A stretch of 53,547 nucleotides of DNA from an uncultured Opitutia bacterium (GTDB taxonomy: Bacteria; Verrucomicrobiota; Verrucomicrobiia; Opitutales; UBA953): assembly GCA_903850885.1 (NCBI GenBank), contig CAINMU010000139.1, forward strand, positions 1-53,547, read 5' to 3'. Positions 16,781 to 24,888 of the stretch are shown here, in pieces. Both the position numbers and the translations under genes were made by a program. The notes under the pieces were generated by a model. That model was given only the letters and a program-made list of their open reading frames with translations, made no database searches and was not told the origin of the DNA. How positions within the stretch are numbered: position 1 is the stretch's first letter; every line of letters begins with the position of its first letter.

Positions 16781-17398
16781 TCAGTGCGCGTGACCGTGTT
16801 CGTCGTCATGCTCGCCGTGCCCTTCGCCTGCAACGAAAACGGGTAAGAGAAGCACGAGACCGGCGATGAACGCAGGCAGCCATGCCTTACGCAAATCGTT
16901 GTGAGCCAAGAAAGGGTAGAAGGCGATGTAACCCGCCAAAGCCCATGCGCCAAGGTGATGGACGAAGAGCCATAAGCCCGTAAAGCCAGCGTCGTTTGCC
17001 CGACGCTGGACGTAGACGGAAAGGAAACCAGCGAAGAAAACAGCGGATAAGATCATCAGGAAGACTGCAAAAGGAGCCCAACCGGAGACGGCATGATGGT
17101 GGATCTCTTCTTCTTGCTTTTTTACTTCGGCTTCCGCGGCGACCTTCGCCTGTTCCCGTGCGACTTTTTCATCAAAAGCCTTACCCTTAGCGGCGGCCTT
17201 AGCCTTGGAAAAAGCAGCCTCTTCCGACTTACGGGAGACCTCCGCGATCTTTTGGGCGACTTCACCATGAGGAAGCGTTTCTGTCATGTAGTGAAAGGCG
17301 ACCGTCGAGAGCGCATAGAAAACGACGGAAAGAAGGGCGAGGTTAAGGGCCAAGCCGAAGCGGCTGAGTGGCTTGGTCAGATCCAGCGAGAAGGTCAT
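16781..17398 (-). CDS. Membrane protein with charged helix and His-rich tail, unknown function
   Basis: 205 residues from ATG 17398. One membrane segment (about 12-38), then a long Ala/Lys/Glu-rich stretch (about 45-100) likely to be a coiled coil or extended helix, then three more membrane segments (about 107-128, 140-162 and 170-192), ending in the His/Asp/Glu-rich tail EGHGEHDDEHGHAH. HHH also occurs before the second membrane span. The His-rich ends suggest metal binding, perhaps linked to a metal transporter or respiratory complex, but I do not recognise the family. It is divergent from the HAD phosphatase gene (80 bases). Confidence 0.7.
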   Translation of the reverse strand: MTFSLDLTKPLSRFGLALNLALLSVVFYALSTVAFHYMTETLPHGEVAQKIAEVSRKSEEAAFSKAKAAAKGKAFDEKVAREQAKVAAEAEVKKQEEEIHHHAVSGWAPFAVFLMILSAVFFAGFLSVYVQRRANDAGFTGLWLFVHHLGAWALAGYIAFYPFLAHNDLRKAWLPAFIAGLVLLLPVFVAGEGHGEHDDEHGHAH

Positions 17399-17478
17399 AG
17401 GTTGAGTTCGGGAAATTAGATGACCCACCCTCGCCTTCAATTCCAAACTTGGAAACCTGACATATTCACGCCTCATGG

Positions 17479-18147
17479 ATGGCAGATATGGCCCACCCTC
17501 TTCCTGAAACCGTACTTTTCGACCTCGACGGCACCTTGGTTGATAACTTTGAGGCGATTCACCGCTGCTATGATGATGTGATGAGCATGATGGGGTTACC
17601 CAGCGTCACCCTCGAGCAGATCCGCCGCGCCGTTGGGGGTTCGGTCAACGTCACCGTCGTCAAACTCGCCGGCGAAGCCAATGCGCCGACCGCCACCCGT
17701 CTCTTTCGCGAACATTTCCCCAGCGTCATGTACCACGGCTTACGCGTCTACCCTGGTTGCCGCGAAATCCTCGAAGGCCTCCGGGCCCGCGGAGTGCAGA
17801 CCGCGGTTTACACCAACAAGGATGACGCTAATTCTAAGAAAATCATGGAGCACCTGGAGTTAAGTCATCTCTTTGACGGTATCTACGGGACGAACGTCCA
17901 TCCCTGGCGCAAGCCCCAGCCAGAGTTTACGCAATTCGTCCTTTCTTCGCTGAAAGCCAAAATCGGCACCACGGTCATGGTGGGAGATTCGCCTTTCGAT
18001 ATCGCGACCGCGCGGAATGGCGGACTCGCCGCCATCCATTGCGTCACCACGGGTAGCCATACCGCCGAAGAGCTGCAGCCGTACAACCCCGATACGATTC
18101 ATGCCGGACTCAACGAGCTGGCCCGTGAGACCTTCCGCCTCGCATGA
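17479..18147 (+). CDS. HAD-superfamily phosphatase, phosphoglycolate-phosphatase type
   Basis: 222 residues. FDLDGTLVDN holds the nucleophile Asp and the acid/base Asp. YTNKDD is the motif II Thr region, WRKPQPEF gives the motif III Lys, and VMVGDSPFDIATARNGG the motif IV metal-binding Asp pair. A helical cap domain lies at about residues 25-90, as in Gph or PpaX. The substrate is uncertain: phosphoglycolate, pyrophosphate or a sugar phosphate. An alternative start lies at 17488. It is followed after 41 bases by recD2. Confidence 0.88.
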   Translation: MADMAHPLPETVLFDLDGTLVDNFEAIHRCYDDVMSMMGLPSVTLEQIRRAVGGSVNVTVVKLAGEANAPTATRLFREHFPSVMYHGLRVYPGCREILEGLRARGVQTAVYTNKDDANSKKIMEHLELSHLFDGIYGTNVHPWRKPQPEFTQFVLSSLKAKIGTTVMVGDSPFDIATARNGGLAAIHCVTTGSHTAEELQPYNPDTIHAGLNELARETFRLA

Positions 18148-18188
18148 TTTTGTTTCGCCCCAAAGGTGCCGGAGTGATTGGCTGAACC

Positions 18189-20375
18189 ATGGCGTCCCCG
18201 CGGGAATCTGATCGAGGTCCAGAAATCGCGCTCTCCGGCGTGGTCGAGCGCATCCTATGGCTGGACGAGGAGACGCACTTCACCATCGCCGAACTGGTGG
18301 CGGAAAATAACGAGAAGACGATTATCTTGGGCAACATGACGGGGCTGCAGTGCGGCGAGACGGTCGATCTCCTGGGCTTCTGGGAGCGGCACCCTTCGCA
18401 TGGTCCGCAGTTGCGCGTCAAATCATTCAGCTCGCGCCTGCCCTCCTCCGTGCATGGTATCCGCAAATACCTCGGGAGCGGCCTGATCAAAGGCATCGGC
18501 AAGACTTACGCCGATAAGATCGTCGCAAAATTCGGTGTGCGTACTTTTGACATCATTTCCAACATGTCGGGACGCCTGCGGGAAGTTGAAGGTATCGGAC
18601 CTGGGCGCGCCAAATCCATCAAGGCTGCCTGGGAAGAGCAGAAAGCCCTGCGCGAGGTGATGGTCTTCTTGCAAACTTACGGCGTCACCAATTCCATCTG
18701 CCTGCGGATCGTCAAAGCTTACGGCGAAGAGGCGAAAAAAGTCGTGACTGCCGAGCCCTATCGCGTCTGCCGCGAAGTCGAAGGCGTCGGCTTCAAGACC
18801 GCGGATAAAATCGCCCGCAACCTGGGTCTGCCCACCGCTGGGCCGCAACGCGTCGACGCGGGTATCTTGCACACGCTCGAAGAACTTGAAGGCGAAGGCC
18901 ACAGCGCTTTCCCGGACGAAGGTTTACTCGAAAAATCGACGGCTTTGCTCGAAGTGGATCGGGCCGTCGTCCAAGACCGCATGCGTCGGCTCATCGAAGA
19001 AAACGCCGTGGGCATCCTCGATTATCGTGACGTTCGGCTCGTGCAGTTGCGCCCGCAGGAAAACGCCGAAAAATCCATCGCGGCGTCGATTCGTCGGATC
19101 ATCGGCGGCGACAGCGGTTTACCTGCGATCCAAGCCGAAAAAGCGGTTGAATGGGCACAAGGTCGGGCCGGCTTTACCTTCTCGGAAGCCCAAGCCACAG
19201 GCGTCCTGATGGCGCTTAAAAATAAAGTATCCGTGCTCACCGGTGGCCCCGGTACGGGTAAAACCACGATCCTGAAAGCACTGTGCGATATTCTTTCCGC
19301 TAAGCGCACCCGCATGATGCTCGGTGCCCCGACGGGACGCGCCGCCAAACGAATGTCCGAAGCGACGGGCGTGCCGGCCGCCACCATTCATCGGCTTCTT
19401 AAATTCGATCATGCGGCGGGCGGCTTCACCTCCAATGCCGACAATCCCTTGGCCGCGGATTTTGTCATCGTCGACGAATCCAGCATGCTTGATACCAAGC
19501 TTGCCGCCGCTCTTTTGCGGGCCGTGCCATCGACCGCCCATCTCTTGCTCGTCGGCGACGTCAATCAGCTCCCTTCGGTCGGTGCGGGTAATGTCTTAGG
19601 CGACCTCATCGAATCGGGCAGCGCCGCCGTCACCCGACTTGATACGGTCTTCCGGCAAGGGGCACGGAGCGGCATCGTGACCGTGGCCCATGGCATCTTG
19701 CACGCCGATACGACTCCGCCCACGCCGGTGGAAGATCCGACAAAATTGGATTTCTCGGAAGATATTCATTTCGTCAAAGTGGAAGACCCCGAAGCCTGCG
19801 TGGCGATGGTCACCCGAATTTGCTGCGACATCCTGCCCCAAGCGCTTCGCCTCGACCCTTTACGCGACATCCAAGTCCTAGCCCCGATGCACAAAGGGAC
19901 GGGCGGCATCCAGGCTTACAACCAAGCCCTGCAAGTCCGCCTCCGCGGACCGGACGCCAAACCCGGCCGGATTTCGCCGGGCGACAAGGTGATCCAGACC
20001 CGCAATAATTATGATAAGTTAGTCTATAACGGTGATTTCGGCGTCGTCCTCGGCCAAAACGAAGCAGGCACCTTGCTGGTCGATTTCGACGGCAGCCGCG
20101 TTGAACTGGAACGCGGCGAGCAATCCGACCTCCAGCTGGCCTACGCGGTGAGCATTCATAAATCCCAAGGATCAGAGTTTCCGGCCGTCGTTGTGCCGCT
20201 GCTCCGCCAACACAGCATCATGCTGGCCCGTAATTTGATTTATACCGCGGTGACCCGGGGGCGCAAACAAGTCATCCTCGTGGGCGACCCCACGGCGTAC
20301 GCGATGGCGGTGCGTAACGCCTCTGACTCCCGTCGCATCACGGGCTTATTGCCGCGTTTAAAAGATAACCTTTAG
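18189..20375 (+). CDS. recD2: RecD2 family 5'-3' DNA helicase
   Basis: 728 residues. Superfamily 1B helicase found in bacteria without RecBC partners; it acts in replication-fork and mismatch-related repair. An OB-like N-terminal domain is followed by helix-hairpin-helix motifs (GLIKGIGKTYADKI, VEGIGPGRAKSI, VEGVGFKTADKIA, about residues 95-215). Then come Walker A GGPGTGKTT (352-360), VIVDESSMLD as motif II, GDVNQLPSVGAGNVL as motif III, and AYAVSIHKSQGSEF and LIYTAVTRGRKQV near the end. It ends four bases into the convergent U32 gene. Confidence 0.95.
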   Translation: MASPRESDRGPEIALSGVVERILWLDEETHFTIAELVAENNEKTIILGNMTGLQCGETVDLLGFWERHPSHGPQLRVKSFSSRLPSSVHGIRKYLGSGLIKGIGKTYADKIVAKFGVRTFDIISNMSGRLREVEGIGPGRAKSIKAAWEEQKALREVMVFLQTYGVTNSICLRIVKAYGEEAKKVVTAEPYRVCREVEGVGFKTADKIARNLGLPTAGPQRVDAGILHTLEELEGEGHSAFPDEGLLEKSTALLEVDRAVVQDRMRRLIEENAVGILDYRDVRLVQLRPQENAEKSIAASIRRIIGGDSGLPAIQAEKAVEWAQGRAGFTFSEAQATGVLMALKNKVSVLTGGPGTGKTTILKALCDILSAKRTRMMLGAPTGRAAKRMSEATGVPAATIHRLLKFDHAAGGFTSNADNPLAADFVIVDESSMLDTKLAAALLRAVPSTAHLLLVGDVNQLPSVGAGNVLGDLIESGSAAVTRLDTVFRQGARSGIVTVAHGILHADTTPPTPVEDPTKLDFSEDIHFVKVEDPEACVAMVTRICCDILPQALRLDPLRDIQVLAPMHKGTGGIQAYNQALQVRLRGPDAKPGRISPGDKVIQTRNNYDKLVYNGDFGVVLGQNEAGTLLVDFDGSRVELERGEQSDLQLAYAVSIHKSQGSEFPAVVVPLLRQHSIMLARNLIYTAVTRGRKQVILVGDPTAYAMAVRNASDSRRITGLLPRLKDNL

Positions 20376-22906
20376 ACCCGGACGCGCATCGTGCCGCGGG
20401 TAACGCCGAGTTGATTCAGGACCTTGAGATCGTTCCAAAGCGCGGTGCCATCGAGCTCGCCTTTGAGCAGGGCCTGATACTTTTCCAAAGTACGCGTGAC
20501 CGTGACCGCATCTTCGTCAACGAATTCGACGCGGAAGCGGCGGACGCCGAGCGCCAGGAGCTGGTTGACGTATTCCGCCCCGGTCTGGGCGCGGGAATTG
20601 AAGAGCGTATTCCGGCAGCCGGCATCAGCCTTGAGGATATGTTCAGCACCGACGCGATCGCGTAATTTCACGCGGTGTTTTTCGCACGGCCGGCCACAAT
20701 CCCGGTAATCCTTCCCCTTGGAAAGAAAGGCGCAGAAAACACAATGCTCCATATGGAACATCGGCATATGTTGGTGAATCGTGACTTCAAACCAGGCGGG
20801 CGGGGCCGACTGCATCAAGGCCGCAACCTGATTGGCATCAAGATCATAAGAGGCCGTCAATCCCTCTAAACCATAATTCTGCATCAGCCATTCCGCCGTA
20901 AGACCATTGGCGACATTCAGCGAGAAGTCTCCGCGCCGACGCTGCCCGGCGAAGGCACGAAAGTTATCGTGGTTACGCACGAGGTAGCCATCCGCCTGCG
21001 AGGAGAGCATGATTTCGTTCAGACGATCTTCGCCTTGCTTATGCACGCGCGGACCCATCACCCAAAATTCTACCTTCTTGCCGGTTTCTTGCTCGTAGGC
21101 CCGCACGCGGGTGACAGCGTCACGAAACTTCTTCGGATCTTCAAATTCGGCATAAATCACCCGGGCACCCCAAGCCAAAGCGGGTTCCAATTGTTCTGGC
21201 TCACGGATCACCACCACGATTTCCGACAGCTTATTCATCGTGGCTGCAGCTGTCGTCACCACCTTGGTTGCGGATTCTTCGTAAGGCAGCAAAGCCCAGC
21301 GGCGGGGCTGCCGACGCAAAGCTGTGATCCGATCGGAAAGATCGCGACGAAGGCGATTAAGCTCACTCATCGGAACGATCAAGGCGCCCTCAAGGTCGGC
21401 CTCGAGTGTACCCAGCTCAAAGGAAGTATCGCCCAAGCGCCCCAATTGCTCGCGCAAAGAGGGGACGTCCATCGGACGCTTTTCGGCGATCGCACAGGGC
21501 ATTGACGATTCAGCTGTCACCACATGGCCTTCGGTATCGCTAAACTCGACGCGCAAAGGCTGCGCGACGCGCCCGATGACGCGGATGTCTATCGTGCGGC
21601 GATAATTTGCCTTCTCCCGATCCCATGACGCATGCAGCTGCTTGTCTAAGTCTTGATCCTTAGTCTTCCAAAGTAGAGCACCCGGAAGCACGCGGGCCCA
21701 ATCCATCGCTCCCGCTCGATCAAAGCGAACGAAGGTGAGACCGCCGCGAGCGGGTTCGATGCCATGAACGAAACCACCCTCTTCGCGCTCGGCCGGCTTA
21801 CCTTGGTCAAACACCACGCCATCCCCGGGTTTCAAAGCGCCTTCCAATTTAAGCGTTACGCCCGGAGGCGCCACGTCGATCACCGTACCCAAGAAAGCAC
21901 CGCGTTTCTTGCCGAAACGAGCGTGCACCAACTGTTGGTTATCGATGCCGCGAAGCCATCCCGTATGGAGACCGCGCGAAAAAGTCATCTGCATGGCATA
22001 GTCCTCTTCTTGACGAACCTGTTGCGCAGCCAGGTCGGCATCGGCGCCCCGCTCAAAGGCATCCCAGGCGGCATCAACGGCCCGTCGATAGGCCTTGGTA
22101 ATCGCGGCCACATACTCCGGCGATTTAAGACGCCCTTCGATTTTCAGCGAACGGATACCAGCGCGAATCAGATCAGGGACGACTTCGATGCCGGCCAGAT
22201 CCTGAGGTGAAAGCAGGTAGGCCTTATCGCCCAGCGGCTGCAGGACCCCGTCCACGATCAATTCATAAGGAAGCCGACAGGCTTGGGCACATTCGCCGCG
22301 ATTCGCAGAGCGACCGCCGAGAGATTCGCTGGTCAGGCATTGTCCGGAGTAGGCCACGCAGAGGGCGCCATGGACAAAAACTTCGAGGTCGAGCGGAGTA
22401 CCCTTGGTGGCTTGCTCTGCTTGTAACTTCTGCATTTCGGGAATGGAAACTTCGCGACCGAGCACGGCAAGCGAGGCGCCTAAGTCACGGGCGTAATCGA
22501 GCCCCGCCGCACTCGTCACCGTCATCTGCGTCGAAGCGTGGATGGGGAAGTCAGGGGAAATCCGGCGAATCAGACGGCAGATACCCGGATCCTGCACGAT
22601 GGCGGCGTCGACCCCGGCGGCGACGATCGAACGGAGGGTCCGGGCGGCCTCGGCCAATTCGTCGGGAAAAATAAGGGTATTAAAAGTCACATACCCCTTC
22701 ACCCCCCGCGAATGGAGGTAAGCCATGAGCTCGGGCAAATCCGCTTCTTCGAAATTCTTGGCTCGAACGCGCGCGTTAAAGCGACCAACCCCGAAGAAAA
22801 TGGCGTCCGCACCGTTCTCGACGGCTGCCCGGGCACAATTCCACTCACCGGCGGGTGCCAGAACCTCGGGTTTGAGTTTGGGATGGGTTAGGCCGGAAGG
22901 AGACAC
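20372..22906 (-). CDS. Peptidase U32 family protein, RlhA-like with DUF3656
   Basis: About 844 residues. The first part, KPEVLAPAGEWNCARAAVENGADAIFFG and later LEVFVHGALCVAYSGQCLTS, is the U32 signature, with the Cys cluster continuing through RGECAQACRLPY. In characterised relatives these proteins are tRNA/rRNA hydroxylation enzymes (RlhA, TrhP) rather than true collagenases. The long C-terminal half fits the DUF3656 extension and holds a further Cys cluster (HCVFCAFLSKGKDYRDCGRPC), possibly for a metal or Fe-S cluster. The start is unclear: I chose GTG 22906, which follows TAAGGGC, because the family core starts 14 residues later. A TTG at 22948 is also possible. Its target RNA is not known. 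Confidence 0.82.
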   Translation of the reverse strand: MSPSGLTHPKLKPEVLAPAGEWNCARAAVENGADAIFFGVGRFNARVRAKNFEEADLPELMAYLHSRGVKGYVTFNTLIFPDELAEAARTLRSIVAAGVDAAIVQDPGICRLIRRISPDFPIHASTQMTVTSAAGLDYARDLGASLAVLGREVSIPEMQKLQAEQATKGTPLDLEVFVHGALCVAYSGQCLTSESLGGRSANRGECAQACRLPYELIVDGVLQPLGDKAYLLSPQDLAGIEVVPDLIRAGIRSLKIEGRLKSPEYVAAITKAYRRAVDAAWDAFERGADADLAAQQVRQEEDYAMQMTFSRGLHTGWLRGIDNQQLVHARFGKKRGAFLGTVIDVAPPGVTLKLEGALKPGDGVVFDQGKPAEREEGGFVHGIEPARGGLTFVRFDRAGAMDWARVLPGALLWKTKDQDLDKQLHASWDREKANYRRTIDIRVIGRVAQPLRVEFSDTEGHVVTAESSMPCAIAEKRPMDVPSLREQLGRLGDTSFELGTLEADLEGALIVPMSELNRLRRDLSDRITALRRQPRRWALLPYEESATKVVTTAAATMNKLSEIVVVIREPEQLEPALAWGARVIYAEFEDPKKFRDAVTRVRAYEQETGKKVEFWVMGPRVHKQGEDRLNEIMLSSQADGYLVRNHDNFRAFAGQRRRGDFSLNVANGLTAEWLMQNYGLEGLTASYDLDANQVAALMQSAPPAWFEVTIHQHMPMFHMEHCVFCAFLSKGKDYRDCGRPCEKHRVKLRDRVGAEHILKADAGCRNTLFNSRAQTGAEYVNQLLALGVRRFRVEFVDEDAVTVTRTLEKYQALLKGELDGTALWNDLKVLNQLGVTRGTMRVRV

Positions 22907-23034
22907 GCCCTTAGCAAGGCACAGACCTACCCGCCCTGCAAAGAACAATTAGGACAAATCCAACAATCCGCCTGGGGTTGGCCCGGCTTAGCTTCCTTTG
23001 TTGCTCCCCCCTCCCCAGATAGTTTGATGAGGGC

Positions 23035-23409
23035 ATGGCCGACAAACTCGAAGAAATCTTCCAAATGCAAAAAGCGCTCAACCAGCGTATTGGCGTCGAA
23101 ACCGCCGGCATGACGGAGGAAGAAAAAATCAAATGGATTCTCAACTACCTGCGCGCGATGCAGCAAGAAATGGCGGAGTTGACCGACTCTGTGCCCTGGA
23201 AGTGGTGGGCCAAATACCAGAAGTTCGACGAACAGAATGCGCGCGTCGAAGTCATCGACCTCTTCCACTTCCTGATATCTATCGCCCAAGTTTTAGGAAT
23301 GTCGGCCGAAGACGTCTACCAAGCTTACCTCAAAAAGAACGCCGTGAACCACCAGCGTCAAGATTCCGGCTACGTGAAGAAAGACGAAAACGACTCACGC
23401 CACATCTGA
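23035..23409 (+). CDS. Dimeric dUTPase / MazG-like pyrophosphohydrolase (dUTPase_2 type)
   Basis: 124 residues, all helical. LEEIFQMQKALNQRIG at the start, MQQEMAELTDSVPWKWWAKYQ with metal-binding Glu pair, and RVEVIDLFHFLISIAQVLGM with the second Glu/Asp pair match the dUTPase_2 family, whose members hydrolyse dUTP (and dUDP) to dUMP. The end KKNAVNHQRQDSGY matches the family's KN..N..RQ..GY ending. It is probably cotranscribed with the following pseudopilin gene (five bases apart), though no functional link is evident. Confidence 0.83.
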   Translation: MADKLEEIFQMQKALNQRIGVETAGMTEEEKIKWILNYLRAMQQEMAELTDSVPWKWWAKYQKFDEQNARVEVIDLFHFLISIAQVLGMSAEDVYQAYLKKNAVNHQRQDSGYVKKDENDSRHI

Positions 23410-23414
23410 GCCCC

Positions 23415-24179
23415 ATGAAAAACCTGAGTTTCAAACGTCGGCCGGGCTTTACGCTCATCGAACTCCTGATGGTCACGGCGATCATCGGCATCCTCGTCGG
23501 GGCGACCTTCGGGCTTTTTAAGGCTGCCAGCACTGCCCGCACCAAAGCGAAGGCGAAAGGCGAAATGCAAGGTATGATTATGGCCGCCGAGAATTTTAAA
23601 AAGAACTACGGCGATTATCCTTGTGCGCAAAGTGGCACGACGGACGACTATCGGATCGATTTCTACGATCAGATCATGGGGAGAAAAGTCCTGAAAAGTT
23701 CGCCCATCACTACCGGCGGTTCCTCCCTCAATCTGTTGAAATATAACGACAGTTCATTGCCGGGAAGCGTCAACCGAAAGCAGAAGCCCTTCCTGACCAT
23801 GGGCGACGTGCCCTCGAACGATGACACCAAGTTTAGCGACTTATCCGCGCGACTCGAATTCCGCGATCCATGGGATAATCCCTTTGATTATCGCTACCGG
23901 ATTCTGAACGGCGGCAGTTCAATCACCGACCCGAGCACCGGGAAATTAAATACCCCCTACGCCAACTGGAAATCTTCCAATTTCTTGTTGGTGAGTTGCG
24001 GTGGCAATTTTGCCGAGCCTACGGGCTCCGCACCCGCCTTGGAAGAATATTGGGATCCGACCGGCGTCGCCAGCAGCACCATGGAGAAATGCGGGATGAT
24101 TCCTGCTTCTTACTTTGATCAACCTTCGACCACGGGACCTTACCGGGCCGACAATATCGTTAACTGGCAGAACAATTAA
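23415..24179 (+). CDS. Type IV pilin-like / type II secretion pseudopilin
   Basis: 254 residues. The leader KRRPG, then FTLIELLMVTAIIGILVGATFGLF, is a type III prepilin signal with cleavage between Gly and Phe, and Glu5 of the mature protein is present. The large soluble domain (about 50-254) has ENFKKNYGDYPCAQSG and FRDPWDNPFDYRYRI, the latter like the GspG calcium-site loop (DPWGNPYxY). No other secretion or pilus gene is adjacent. Verrucomicrobia and Planctomycetes carry many such stand-alone pseudopilins, usually of unknown role. It overlaps the end of the convergent PAP2 gene by 20 bases. Confidence 0.88.
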   Translation: MKNLSFKRRPGFTLIELLMVTAIIGILVGATFGLFKAASTARTKAKAKGEMQGMIMAAENFKKNYGDYPCAQSGTTDDYRIDFYDQIMGRKVLKSSPITTGGSSLNLLKYNDSSLPGSVNRKQKPFLTMGDVPSNDDTKFSDLSARLEFRDPWDNPFDYRYRILNGGSSITDPSTGKLNTPYANWKSSNFLLVSCGGNFAEPTGSAPALEEYWDPTGVASSTMEKCGMIPASYFDQPSTTGPYRADNIVNWQNN

Positions 24180-24888
24180 GCGTCGAAGCGGGCCTAATCA
24201 TTCGAGCTAAGCCCGCACAGAGCACCCACGCAATCGCGGCGGTGACAAGGGTATGGGAAATGAAATGTTCACCTCGGGCGATTTGATAAAGCCCCATCCC
24301 TCCGCCAAAGACACCGGCCAAGATGAGGCCGGTACGACGAGGGCGAAATTCTGCCCAAGCAAAATAAATCGAAAGCAAAGCAAAGCCGCCACTGGCATGT
24401 CCGGCCGGAAAAGCGTGGCTGGGGTATTCGGGAGGCTTGGCATCAAAGAGCAACAGATGAGGGAAGCTGGACGGCACGCCATACATGGCCAAATCACTCG
24501 GGGTCGCCATCTGCGTAATTGACCGCAGTTGCGTACAGACCACCGGCACGAGGGCCATACAGGCTAACAAGTATAACGCGCGTCGACGTCCCAACCATGC
24601 GGGGAAATACGCCGGTAAAGCCGCCGCCAACACCAAAAATACTGCCCAGATAATGATCAACGCCTTGGGACCACTATAGGCAAGGGTATGAAAAAAACCT
24701 GAGTCCTTCGGGATGAGCCAAGCCGCACCATTCCAAAAAATTGCCTGGAAACCAAGGTCGACCGATTCGCCTCCCGTGCCGTGAAAACCAAAGAAGGCGA
24801 CCAAGACGACCAAGGTCGCGCACGGCCAGAAGACGCTCGGACGGTTAGCGGCTTGGGTTGGCGAGTCCACCTTGGTTAAAGAGTTCAT
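24160..24888 (-). CDS. PAP2-family membrane phosphatase
   Basis: 242 residues from ATG 24888, preceded by AAGG five bases upstream on its strand. Six hydrophobic segments. The PAP2 motifs are present in the form used by lipid A-type or undecaprenyl-type enzymes: QLRSITQMATPSDLAMYG (motif I, with the usual Lys replaced), FPAGHASGGFALLSIYF (motif II, catalytic His) and GLYQIARGEHFISHTLVTAAIAW (motif III). It acts on lipid phosphates in the periplasm; the substrate is unknown. Its 5' end overlaps the LTA-synthase-like gene by 44 bases, so it is probably coupled to it. Confidence 0.82.
   Translation of the reverse strand: MNSLTKVDSPTQAANRPSVFWPCATLVVLVAFFGFHGTGGESVDLGFQAIFWNGAAWLIPKDSGFFHTLAYSGPKALIIIWAVFLVLAAALPAYFPAWLGRRRALYLLACMALVPVVCTQLRSITQMATPSDLAMYGVPSSFPHLLLFDAKPPEYPSHAFPAGHASGGFALLSIYFAWAEFRPRRTGLILAGVFGGGMGLYQIARGEHFISHTLVTAAIAWVLCAGLARMIRPASTLNCSAS

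Noticed and set aside
22907..22948. TTG 22948 as the sole start of the U32 gene
   Set aside because: It adds a Cys/Gly-rich segment with no family match, while GTG 22906 has an AAGG-like site upstream. The point remains open.
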